Virus record (IMG/VR): IMGVR_UViG_3300032046_000198
Span: 1 to 25,476 of that record
Origin: a virus
DNA: 25,476 nucleotides
Reading direction: 5' to 3' (one strand)
Shown piece by piece: positions 7,093 through 15,317 of this stretch (position 1 is its first letter; every line of letters begins with the position of its first letter). A program made the translations under genes and the position numbers. Below the pieces are notes generated by a model. It made no database searches. It was given only the letters and a program-made list of their open reading frames with translations, and was not told the origin of the DNA.

Positions 7093-7863
7093 ATGGAACA
7101 AGACGCATATCAAGCTGGTCAAGCAGAATTTAATTTACCACACGATGTAATACAATTACCTAGTCAAGGTGTGTTTTACAAATCAAAAAAGAAATCGATA
7201 AAAGTTGGTTATTTAACCGCCGCTGACGAAAACATTATTGCAAATGTTGACTCAAGAAAGAGTATTCAAGAAAGTATTATTATTCCCCTTTTAAGAACTA
7301 AAGTTTATGAAAGAGATTTAAGACCTGAAGAAATGCTTGATGGCGATATTGAGGCAATTTTAATTTTTTTAAGAAACACTTCATTTGGTCCTGAGTATAC
7401 AATTAATGCTGTAGACCCTAAAACTGACGATAGATTTAAAACAACGATTGTTTTAGACGAATTAAATTACAAAAAAACAAAGTCTGCCCCTAATGAAGAT
7501 GGTTTATTTGAAACCACACTTCCTGTATCAGGAAAAAAAGTCCTATTAAAACTTCTTAGTTTAAAAGACAAACTTGATATTGAACAATTAATAAATTCTT
7601 ATCCTTCAGAAAGAACCGCACCAACTATCACCTCAAGACTTAACAAACACATTGTTTCAATTGAGGGAGATTCTGACAATTTAAAAATTGCAACATTTGT
7701 TGAAACTTTACCTATTGCGGACTCTAAATATATTAGAAGATTTATTTTAGATAATGAACCAAGATTAGACCTATCAAAAGAAGTTATCGCCCCGTCAGGA
7801 GAAAGAGTAATGGTCGACATTACTTTTGGGGTGGAATTTTTTCGGCCTTTCATATCAATATAA
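7093..7863 (+). CDS. tail assembly chaperone / baseplate hub protein, T4 gp26-like (zero-frame product)
   Basis: 256 residues from the ATG at 7093, chosen over 7066 because the latter abuts the terminator. The protein is soluble and charged: FNLPHDVIQLPSQGVFYKSKKKSIKVGYLTAADE at the N-terminus is the kind of opening seen in T4-like gp26 proteins, and it continues with helices such as LDIEQLINSYPSERT. Lying directly between the tube and the tape measure is the place of tail assembly chaperones in long-tailed phages. The zero frame ends only six codons after TTT TTT, with RPFISI. A second frame runs on through the gap for another 50 codons, which suggests a frameshifted long form of 300 residues. 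A weak box (TGTTTATA, 7067-7074) precedes it. Confidence 0.65.
   Translation: MEQDAYQAGQAEFNLPHDVIQLPSQGVFYKSKKKSIKVGYLTAADENIIANVDSRKSIQESIIIPLLRTKVYERDLRPEEMLDGDIEAILIFLRNTSFGPEYTINAVDPKTDDRFKTTIVLDELNYKKTKSAPNEDGLFETTLPVSGKKVLLKLLSLKDKLDIEQLINSYPSERTAPTITSRLNKHIVSIEGDSDNLKIATFVETLPIADSKYIRRFILDNEPRLDLSKEVIAPSGERVMVDITFGVEFFRPFISI
7837..7845 (+). promoter_or_regulatory. candidate programmed frameshift site TTT TTT CGG
   Basis: Six T followed by C sit in the zero frame as TTT TTT CGG. After the second TTT, a tRNA-Phe could slip forward one base to TTC, with GGC as the next codon, or slip back two bases within the T-run. Both enter the same open frame. CGG is uncommon in this A/T-rich coding (arginine is mostly AGA), so a slow A site may favour slipping. 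The site lies within the only stretch, 7811-7863, where both frames are open. Confidence 0.5.
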
Positions 7864-7996
7864 AACAAGTTTATTAGACGAATTTTATTATTTCTCTAGA
7901 ATTTTTAGAACACAATATTCTGAGTTTATGTGTATGCCAACTTATGTTAGAAGGTATTTGATTGGTAAATATGTTGAAGAAACAAAAAAAACTTAA
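7844..7996 (+). CDS. frameshifted C-terminal extension of the chaperone (gpG-T / gp51-like)
   Basis: The frame offset by +1 is open from 7811 to the TAA at 7994-7996, filling what would otherwise be an empty 160-nt gap. From the slip site it codes 50 residues: GLSYQYKTSLLDEFYYF, then SRIFRTQYSEFMCMPTYVRRY and a lysine-rich end. The sequence looks like real protein: amphipathic helices, aromatic residues and normal codon use. No good independent start exists (the first ATG, 7928, leaves 22 residues with nothing in front). Expression is most easily explained by frameshifting from the upstream frame, as for lambda G/GT. A sequencing or assembly error in the T-run, or a frameshift mutation, would be the alternatives. 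Confidence 0.6.
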   Translation, partial: GLSYQYKTSLLDEFYYFSRIFRTQYSEFMCMPTYVRRYLIGKYVEETKKT

Positions 7997-8001
7997 TCAA
8001 A

Positions 8002-8013
8002 TATTTATAAATA
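8002..8013 (+). promoter_or_regulatory. putative phage promoter box before the tape measure gene
   Basis: TATTTATAAATA holds both TATTTATA (8002-8009) and the exact T4 late core TATAAATA (8006-8013). The first ends 12 nt before the ATG at 8022, so any transcript would have a very short leader. Confidence 0.5.
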
Positions 8014-8021
8014 AAAGTTAA

Positions 8022-9890
8022 ATGGCAGGTGTAGATCCAATTTCATTAACCAAGAAGGATAAAGATGAGCTTATTGAGATGATCAATGCCCAAAAAACTG
8101 AAATCGATCAATTAAAAAAAGACAAGACCCGCGGCAAAACTGGATCGGATGAAACAGTTGATGGCACAAGTAGTATTGGAAATGCTTTTGATCCATTAAA
8201 ATTGGCGAATGTTAGTGGTCTGCTAGAGTCTATGAAAGAATCTATACTTGGGGTTGCAAATATTAAAGATTTCAGTACATTTAAAGAATTAGACGAACTA
8301 AGTAATACAATACAACAAAATTTTGGTTTAGCAAAAGGAAGAGTTAGTGAATTTAAAACTGCAATTGCCGACGCAGCTCCTGAGTTGGCAAAAATGGGGT
8401 ATACTCAACAGGAATCCGCCGATTTAATTGCCGACTCAATGGACGGGTTAAAAAGCTCAGCTCTGTTAAGTACCCAAACATTAATTGAAATGGGAGCGGT
8501 TTCAAAAGTCACAGGTTTAGATGTTAACGAGTTAGCTGAGGGGTTTAGAAGTGTCGGGATCTCAATGCAAAAGGTTGGTGAAGAAATGAAAGGGGTTACT
8601 GACTACGCAAGAAGTGTTGGAATGTCAGTTAAAACAATTTCAAAAGGAGTTGAACAAAATATTGAAAAAATCAATTTGTATAATTTTGACAATGGTGTTC
8701 AAGGTTTAGCTAAGATGGCGGCTACTTCAGAAAGATTCGGGCTTTCAATGACTAATACATTCAGAATTGCCGAAGAGTTATTTTCACCTGAAAACGCAAT
8801 TAATATGGCGGCAGGACTCCAAAGGCTGGGAGTTGCGTCAAGTGCATTATTAGACCCACTAAGAGCTATGGATTTAGCCCAAAACGACCCTGAAGCGTTA
8901 CAAAAAGAAATTGTTAACTTAAGTAAGGAATTTACAACATTCAATGAGAAAACAGGTAAAATGGAAATTCTACCTGGAGCTCAAAGAAGACTAAGAGAGG
9001 TTGCTAAAGAGTTGAACATAGACGCTTCTGAGTTTGCAAAAATGTCAATTCAGGCAGGAGACTTTGATAGAAAGTTAAAACAAATTAGAATGCCTTCATT
9101 GGCGGAAGGTGATGATGCAACCAAAGAATTAATAGCTTCTATGGCTCAACTTGATTCTAGTGGTGTTGCAACAATCCAAGTCAAGGATATGGAGACGGGT
9201 AATTTAATAGAGAAAAATGTTGAAGAATTAACGCCTGAAGATATTGAGAATTTAAAAAAGGCTAATGATGAATCTTCCATGAAGATAGAAGAGATTGCAG
9301 TTAAACAATTAGATGAAACAAAACAAACTAATAGTATTCTTACAAGTTCTGAATACGCTGGAAAATTCGCAAGGGCAACATCACCAACAATGGAAAAACT
9401 AACAAATTTTGTCTCCAATAGTTATAAGGATGTTGCAAGTAAATTTAGAGATGAGATTGGAACAACCCAAGGTTTAAGAAATAAGTTTGAAAGAGTTGCG
9501 GGACCTACAGAAGATTTATTTGTTGCTATGGCAGAACGTAAAGAGGAAAATGTAATAAAGGCAATGGCAGAGTTTACTAAGGGGGCGTCTGACATAAAAG
9601 ATAGTTTTTTAAGTGCATCTGAAAGTTTTGTTGCTAATGTAATTAACAGTAGAAAAGAAGATTTGAAAAAAACTTATAGTAGCGATTATAAACCGGTTAA
9701 TGAAACAAAAACTTTTAATGTTAATTGGAATATTACTGGTGATCCTAATGTAACTAAAAATATAAATCAAGAAACATTTGATAAAATGTTAAACACATCA
9801 ACAACCGACCCAAACATTAATGTAATGGTTAGCTCAAATTTAGACGGAGGTTCTGCTCCATCGGCAGCAACAGGTTCTAAAAATAAGTAG
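8022..9890 (+). CDS. tail tape measure protein, gp29-like
   Basis: 622 residues, close to T4 gp29 (590). Tape measure proteins fill the tube during assembly and set tail length. The sequence is mostly helical: a charged coiled-coil-like start (about residues 11-39), then long helix-forming stretches with alanine, glycine and small residues, a less polar segment around 240-290 (AAGLQRLGVASSALLDPL) and a Ser/Thr/Asn-rich tail. The pattern TGLDVNELAEGFRSVGISMQ (about 165-184) resembles phage tape measure repeats. Position supports this: it comes directly after the frameshift chaperone and before baseplate genes. By the usual rule of about 0.15 nm per residue, it predicts a tail near 90 nm. Confidence 0.8.
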   Translation: MAGVDPISLTKKDKDELIEMINAQKTEIDQLKKDKTRGKTGSDETVDGTSSIGNAFDPLKLANVSGLLESMKESILGVANIKDFSTFKELDELSNTIQQNFGLAKGRVSEFKTAIADAAPELAKMGYTQQESADLIADSMDGLKSSALLSTQTLIEMGAVSKVTGLDVNELAEGFRSVGISMQKVGEEMKGVTDYARSVGMSVKTISKGVEQNIEKINLYNFDNGVQGLAKMAATSERFGLSMTNTFRIAEELFSPENAINMAAGLQRLGVASSALLDPLRAMDLAQNDPEALQKEIVNLSKEFTTFNEKTGKMEILPGAQRRLREVAKELNIDASEFAKMSIQAGDFDRKLKQIRMPSLAEGDDATKELIASMAQLDSSGVATIQVKDMETGNLIEKNVEELTPEDIENLKKANDESSMKIEEIAVKQLDETKQTNSILTSSEYAGKFARATSPTMEKLTNFVSNSYKDVASKFRDEIGTTQGLRNKFERVAGPTEDLFVAMAERKEENVIKAMAEFTKGASDIKDSFLSASESFVANVINSRKEDLKKTYSSDYKPVNETKTFNVNWNITGDPNVTKNINQETFDKMLNTSTTDPNINVMVSSNLDGGSAPSAATGSKNK

Positions 9891-9922
9891 GTCTACACTA
9901 AACAAAAAAAACACATAATATC

Positions 9923-9930
9923 TATTTATA
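9923..9930 (+). promoter_or_regulatory. putative phage promoter box before the baseplate operon
   Basis: TATTTATA followed by GAATAAAG. It ends 12 nt before the ATG at 9943. It would serve the three tightly joined genes up to 22353, since no other box or terminator lies between them. Confidence 0.5.
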
Positions 9931-9942
9931 GAATAAAGTAGT

Positions 9943-12900
9943 ATGGCCGAAAGTTTTTTATCGTTTGGTAATTCAGAAACATTCCGAAAACAGTTATTGG
10001 TAAGAAATTTATCACCATACAATGTGCCAGGAAGTTACAACTCACCTGGTAACCCAATTAATTATGAAACTAATCTAACCGTTAGTAATGTTACGGACTC
10101 ACCAAACAACTATGTCTCAACAAATTTATTTGCGTCTGATTTATATCCTTTAAATGAATTTGGACCCGAAGGCGGATTTGGAGTCCCTATTGGTGTAAAT
10201 TTAACACCTGTTTTAGAACCAAACCAAGGACCTTATTATCCTTTGACTTCTGGTCAAATGGAGGGACTACCATTAATCAACGAATTTTATATTGAGTCTG
10301 CATATGTAACAAACAAATGGGGACCTTCAGGTGGTTATAAAGATTTAGTTATAATTACCGATACTTTCCTAACAAACCCAATATATCAACCTTTTTGGAA
10401 TCCAGGGTATTATAACTATTCATCATATTCGTTATATAATGTTATTTTCCAAGACGACCCAATTGGTTCAAACGGGTCTTTATCTTCGGATAGTTACTTA
10501 GCAAAGATAGGAGCAACCCAACTTAAGTTTGCATTTGAAGAAAGGGTTGCACAAGAAATTAATCAGGCAACACTTGGTGTAATTAATTTAGACACCATAA
10601 CGGATCCATTTACCGCTAGCTTATTAGCCACAGGACAACAACCATTCTTTATAAGAGATTGGAGGATTACGGTACCTGAAAATCCATTAGCAAATGCCGT
10701 TAATTTAATAAACAGAATTACAGGTACATACTTTCCTGTATCATTTATACCGGGTGATTACTTTAATGAGAATTCGCCTTATGTAAATCCACAACAACAA
10801 AATGGTGCTTTAAATACCATTAATAATTTAACGGGTGGTTTATTATCTCCAATATTAAATAAAACTAGAAATCCATCAGAAATTTTTGTTGCAAATTCAG
10901 GTAATGGTACAAGATCAACATTATTTGCTGCGTTAAATTATAACCTATATCGGCCGTCTTATAACATTGGGTTAATACAAGGTCTTTCGGCATTGGCAAA
11001 CGCCTTTGTTGGGCAAGATAGTCCTGAGACTGGAACATATTATGTTGGTAGTCCAAATTCAGAACCAAGTTTAATTGATTCGCCAGCAAACCAAGTACCC
11101 GTTAATCAGTTTGGAGAACAACAAGCAACAATTGTTTATGGACCACAAGAACTTGGAATATTATATGAAGGCAATGAAAGTCAATTAAAATTTGGTCTTA
11201 AAGGTAAATCATATACTGACGGTGGTGGTATTACAGGGCAATTAGTTTGGACTTCACCAAAATACAAAGGTAACGCAGGTTTTAGAGCAACACAAGGTGG
11301 TGGGGCGGGAAGTCTTGATGACGACTTTAATCAAATATCTGCGGATTACTTACAATACCAATCTGTTGACATCCCATTCAAACCTGGATCAATTTTATAT
11401 AACACACAAAGATTAATTGAATCCGCAGATCAATTACAAGGTCAGGCTAGATTAAAACATGTTGGAACCGCAATTAATCAGGTCTCAAAAGTATTCAATG
11501 ATGGGTACAAAGAATTAACAAAAGGATCACAAGTTTTATCATATGTTAATCAGGCGGATGGAACACAAGCAGGATTAGAATACTGTAGAGTTTTCCAAAA
11601 AGACACCCCTTATTATACTTACGCTGACTTACAAAAATCTGACGGTATTACCAAAACAGGTCGTCAGTTTGATTATTCAGTGTTAGATAACACTTATAAC
11701 TTGAACATTGCTCCTTTAAGAAACCCTGGATCAACAAATATAGTTGACAATAAAGTAAAAAAATATATGTTCTCCCTTGAGAACTTAGCTTGGAGAACTT
11801 CAGATAGACCTGGATTTACTTACGATGAATTACCAACATGTGAGAAAGGGCCTAATGGAGGAAGAATTATGTGGTTCCCACCTTATAACTTAACATTCTC
11901 TGATGATTCACGACCTGAATTTAACCCAACAACATTCTTAGGTAGACCTGAACCAATATATACCTACAAAAACACCGCTAGAAGTGGACAATTAAGTTGG
12001 ACAATTATTGTTGATAATCCAGCCATGATGAATACAATCATTGAAAAACAAATGAAGGGAGCTAATAAAGATAGAGTACAAAGTATTATTGATTCGTTTT
12101 TTGCAGGTTGTATGAAGTATGATTTATATGAATTGGCGGCAAAGTTTAACACAATACCCTCTAAAGATTTATATACTTACCAACAAATTTTAAATAACCC
12201 ACGATTAACTTCCGAAGAACAAATACAAGTTTTACAAAGTATTCCTGTCAATAATGAAGGCGGTAATGTAGGTAAGGTTTCAAACGCCGACGATATCCCA
12301 AATTCTACCGCAAATGGAAATCAAGAAGCCCAAAACCCACAATTTGAAACTGTTGATTTGACATCAAAATATGAGGGATATGGTTTTTATTTCCATAATG
12401 ACATTCCAAAATCAAAGCTAACAACTGGTCCATATAATGATTATTATAATGCATACTTGGGTTTACAAAATGGTGTTTACACAACACAAGCACCACAAAA
12501 AGTTATATCAGGTACTGATGTATTTTTAGGATCAGGAGTTCAAAATTTCTTTAATGAAGTTGTTATTGGTAATTTTAATTTTATTTCAACAGAATTATTA
12601 AAACAGATAGAAGAGATTTTGGTAAATCAAAATGGTAAAATTGATATTGAAATGATAGGTTCGGCCTCAGCAGTTGCGGCAGTGTCGTATAATCAATCCC
12701 TCTCTGAAAGAAGAAATAATTCAGTACTCCAATGGTTTTTACAACAACCACTTTCAGGAGGTACAACAATTAAAAAATATTATGACGATAAAAAGTTTAA
12801 TCTTGTATTAAACCCTAATGGTGAAGAAATTGTAATTGCTAAAACAAGAGCAGAGGCGGCAGCTACGGAAACACCTACCGATGTAAGTGTTAATAATGCT

Positions 12901-14991
12901 CAAGGAGGAAATATTTTAACTTCGAGTGTTGATTGTAGAAATAATGTTAAAGATGCATTTTATAATCCACCTAAAGTGACCTCACAGGCCGAATGGTATA
13001 GTGTTCCTGCAATGGCATGTAGAAGGGTTGCCATAAATAAAATTGTTGCAACAGTACAAAAGAAACCTGAAGTACCCGTTATTCCACCACCTGTGGTAAT
13101 TGAAACAACTAGTAACAACCCACAAAATATTCTAACAGGGATTACTCAAAGTATCAAACCCGAACCTAAAATTACTATTGAACAAAAATTAAAAGAAGGA
13201 ATTTCTAAAAAAATATTAAGAAATTTATTTACGGAATGTGATTATTTTGAGGTTATTAAAGAAACCAATCCGATGATCTACGACACCATTAAAGATAGAG
13301 TTAAATTCTTTAGCCCATCATTCCACTCAATGACACCTGAAGGTTTAAATGCTAGATTAACATTTTTACATCAGTGTACAAGACCTGGACAAACAATTCC
13401 TATTATTGGACCTGACGGTAGACCAAAATATAACGACGCATTAAATACTTCATTTGGGGCACCACCGGTTTTAGTGTTAAGAATTGGTGACTTTTTCAAT
13501 ACTAAAATCATACCAACACAACTTGGTCTTACATTTGAAGGATTAGATTTAAACCCTGAAGGTATTGGAATACAACCAATGTTAGCAAAAGTAACATTGG
13601 GATTTAATATTATTGGAGGTATGGGACTTAAAGAACCTGTACAACAATTACAAAACGCACTTTCATTTAATTTTTATGCGAATACAGAAATTTATGACGA
13701 AAGAGCGACCGCAACTGAAGACACAAGTAAGTTAGACAAATATGTTGTAAATAAAATAACAGGAGGAGTTCCACCTGTTAGTCAGCAACAAGTCAATCAA
13801 ATTAATAGTGTACAACCACAAAAAGGTGGAGATACAGTTGGTACAGTGGTCGATGGGACTACTATGGACTACGCAGGGATATATACAGAGTTAGAAGGAA
13901 AATTACAAGAGTATTTTAAAGCCTATAGCGATATGTTGAGTAAAACAACATTGGATTATTCATATGGAGCAACTTTAATTGCTATGAAAAATAACAACTA
14001 TACTAAAGGTGAACTTTGTGGATACATAAATGAAGCGGTTGATACCGTTATTTACGGTAAGTCTAATGAGTATCAAAATTTTGTTGATGATTTATATGGT
14101 GAGGTAGTAAAAGACATTAATCAAGGAGATAACCCAATTTTATTTGCGGCAATAAATAGATCGGGCGGTATAACCGGAAAACAAAAAAGAGAATTAGAAG
14201 AAAAATTAAAAATACAAGTCTCTACAGGTAAAGGGGAGATATTAAACTCAATAACTAACAACACGACTAACATAGTTTCTGTAGAAAATGAATTGAACTA
14301 TATTTTTAGACGGTTAGATGTGGTATCATCAAAATTAGATGGAAGGTTACAAGGGACAAACGAACCATTATTATATGACTTAAGTGGTGATACATTCTTC
14401 AGTGTAAACGAAAATAGCGGATCTATTATAGATGTACTCACATTTAAAGTGAAAAATATTATTGAAAGTTTTAATGGTTTAATTTATGCTCGAGGATTTA
14501 CAGGTGATTACTTTAAGAAAAGTAACTCTACTATTGATAGTGGAAGTGGTTGTTCGTCTGTTGTTGTTGGGTTAAACCAATCTTTCTTTGTTGATTGTCC
14601 TACTAATAGATATTATAGTCTTATGTCGCCATTCTTCTTAACTGAAAATAAATACCAAACAATGGTTAATGAGTTGACAAGCGGTAATGAAGTTAAAGGT
14701 GATACTAATTTGGTTGATCTTATTAAAAGTACATGTGAAAATTTAAAAAACACACAATTCGCACCTTTTAAAACTTATTGGGAGGGAGAATTGAAAAAGT
14801 TAGTTGACGACCCAATTTATATACAAGCCTCAACTTGGAAGATACCAGATAACACAGTAAAAACTTGTGGTTACAAAACTCCGGCTGAAGGCAACTTAAA
14901 CACAAAAACTAAAAGAATTAAAGACTTATATTCAAAAAATAACTTGAATGAACAAAAATCAACATTCAACGGGAAAGTAACATTTAATTAA
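9943..14991 (+). CDS. giant baseplate protein with an OmpA-like domain and tube-initiator-like segments
   Basis: 1682 residues. I read it as a multidomain baseplate component. The N-terminal third is rich in N, P, Y and G. A middle segment with FSLENLAWRTSDRPG and IMWFPPYNLTFSD and a later one with PPVLVLRIGDFFNTKIIPT and GIQPMLAKVTLGFNIIGG look like baseplate or tube-initiator (gp48/gp54-type) building blocks; this is an impression, not an alignment. Around residues 855-970 lies an OmpA-like fold: IDIEMIG, then YNQSLSERRNNSVLQWF (916 onward), matching the family YNQ.LSERR..SV signature. The usual Asp after the glycine is replaced by Ser, while the Arg of LSERR is kept. The next start lies two bases after the stop, so the gene is cotranscribed with the gp53-like and hub genes. 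Confidence 0.7.
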   Translation: MAESFLSFGNSETFRKQLLVRNLSPYNVPGSYNSPGNPINYETNLTVSNVTDSPNNYVSTNLFASDLYPLNEFGPEGGFGVPIGVNLTPVLEPNQGPYYPLTSGQMEGLPLINEFYIESAYVTNKWGPSGGYKDLVIITDTFLTNPIYQPFWNPGYYNYSSYSLYNVIFQDDPIGSNGSLSSDSYLAKIGATQLKFAFEERVAQEINQATLGVINLDTITDPFTASLLATGQQPFFIRDWRITVPENPLANAVNLINRITGTYFPVSFIPGDYFNENSPYVNPQQQNGALNTINNLTGGLLSPILNKTRNPSEIFVANSGNGTRSTLFAALNYNLYRPSYNIGLIQGLSALANAFVGQDSPETGTYYVGSPNSEPSLIDSPANQVPVNQFGEQQATIVYGPQELGILYEGNESQLKFGLKGKSYTDGGGITGQLVWTSPKYKGNAGFRATQGGGAGSLDDDFNQISADYLQYQSVDIPFKPGSILYNTQRLIESADQLQGQARLKHVGTAINQVSKVFNDGYKELTKGSQVLSYVNQADGTQAGLEYCRVFQKDTPYYTYADLQKSDGITKTGRQFDYSVLDNTYNLNIAPLRNPGSTNIVDNKVKKYMFSLENLAWRTSDRPGFTYDELPTCEKGPNGGRIMWFPPYNLTFSDDSRPEFNPTTFLGRPEPIYTYKNTARSGQLSWTIIVDNPAMMNTIIEKQMKGANKDRVQSIIDSFFAGCMKYDLYELAAKFNTIPSKDLYTYQQILNNPRLTSEEQIQVLQSIPVNNEGGNVGKVSNADDIPNSTANGNQEAQNPQFETVDLTSKYEGYGFYFHNDIPKSKLTTGPYNDYYNAYLGLQNGVYTTQAPQKVISGTDVFLGSGVQNFFNEVVIGNFNFISTELLKQIEEILVNQNGKIDIEMIGSASAVAAVSYNQSLSERRNNSVLQWFLQQPLSGGTTIKKYYDDKKFNLVLNPNGEEIVIAKTRAEAAATETPTDVSVNNAQGGNILTSSVDCRNNVKDAFYNPPKVTSQAEWYSVPAMACRRVAINKIVATVQKKPEVPVIPPPVVIETTSNNPQNILTGITQSIKPEPKITIEQKLKEGISKKILRNLFTECDYFEVIKETNPMIYDTIKDRVKFFSPSFHSMTPEGLNARLTFLHQCTRPGQTIPIIGPDGRPKYNDALNTSFGAPPVLVLRIGDFFNTKIIPTQLGLTFEGLDLNPEGIGIQPMLAKVTLGFNIIGGMGLKEPVQQLQNALSFNFYANTEIYDERATATEDTSKLDKYVVNKITGGVPPVSQQQVNQINSVQPQKGGDTVGTVVDGTTMDYAGIYTELEGKLQEYFKAYSDMLSKTTLDYSYGATLIAMKNNNYTKGELCGYINEAVDTVIYGKSNEYQNFVDDLYGEVVKDINQGDNPILFAAINRSGGITGKQKRELEEKLKIQVSTGKGEILNSITNNTTNIVSVENELNYIFRRLDVVSSKLDGRLQGTNEPLLYDLSGDTFFSVNENSGSIIDVLTFKVKNIIESFNGLIYARGFTGDYFKKSNSTIDSGSGCSSVVVGLNQSFFVDCPTNRYYSLMSPFFLTENKYQTMVNELTSGNEVKGDTNLVDLIKSTCENLKNTQFAPFKTYWEGELKKLVDDPIYIQASTWKIPDNTVKTCGYKTPAEGNLNTKTKRIKDLYSKNNLNEQKSTFNGKVTFN

Positions 14992-14993
14992 TT

Positions 14994-15317
14994 ATGGCAT
15001 ATCAATATTGGAATAGGTATTCGGATTTTTTGCTCAATGGTGAACAAACTGTTGTACCGTATGTGCAATTACCCTCAAAATCATCTGATAAAAATTACAT
15101 CTATATTGTTGGACAATCTAGATTGGATAAAGTATCGCAACTTTATTATAACACACCATACTTTGGGTGGTTAATACAAGCGGCAAACCCCCAATATTCA
15201 GGAGATGAATACTCAATCCCTGATGGAGCAGTTTTAACAATTCCATTTCCTTTGGTTGCTTCACTACAAGACTATAAAAATACATACGAAAACTATTTCT
15301 TCTATTATGGTAGGTGA
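14994..15317 (+). CDS. baseplate wedge protein, gp53-like with LysM-type fold
   Basis: 107 residues. After a YWNRYSDFLLNG opening comes a LysM-like motif: YIVGQSRLDKVSQLYYNTPYFGWLIQAANPQ, then GDEYSIPDGAVLTIP (about residues 40-85). In T4, gp53 (196 residues) carries such a domain and joins the wedges round the baseplate hub; the present protein is close to the LysM part alone. It begins two bases after the preceding stop, and the next gene starts inside its last codons, so the three genes are translationally linked. A host-wall-binding role for the LysM fold is less likely than a structural one. Confidence 0.75.
   Translation: MAYQYWNRYSDFLLNGEQTVVPYVQLPSKSSDKNYIYIVGQSRLDKVSQLYYNTPYFGWLIQAANPQYSGDEYSIPDGAVLTIPFPLVASLQDYKNTYENYFFYYGR

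Noticed and set aside
7599-7868. Leftward open frame of 89 codons
   Set aside because: It lies opposite the chaperone gene, has no box or leader of its own, and its composition is that of an antisense reading.
7928-7996. Independent 22-residue gene starting at ATG 7928
   Set aside because: The good coding pattern extends well upstream of this ATG, so frameshift extension explains the sequence better.
9146-9418. Leftward open frame of 90 codons opposite the tape measure
   Set aside because: Serine- and phenylalanine-rich antisense of a helical lysine/glutamate-rich gene; no supporting signals.
15256-15306. Longer start for the giant hub gene
   Set aside because: It would overlap the gp53-like gene by 62 bases, and the 17 added residues look like an off-frame reading of that gene.
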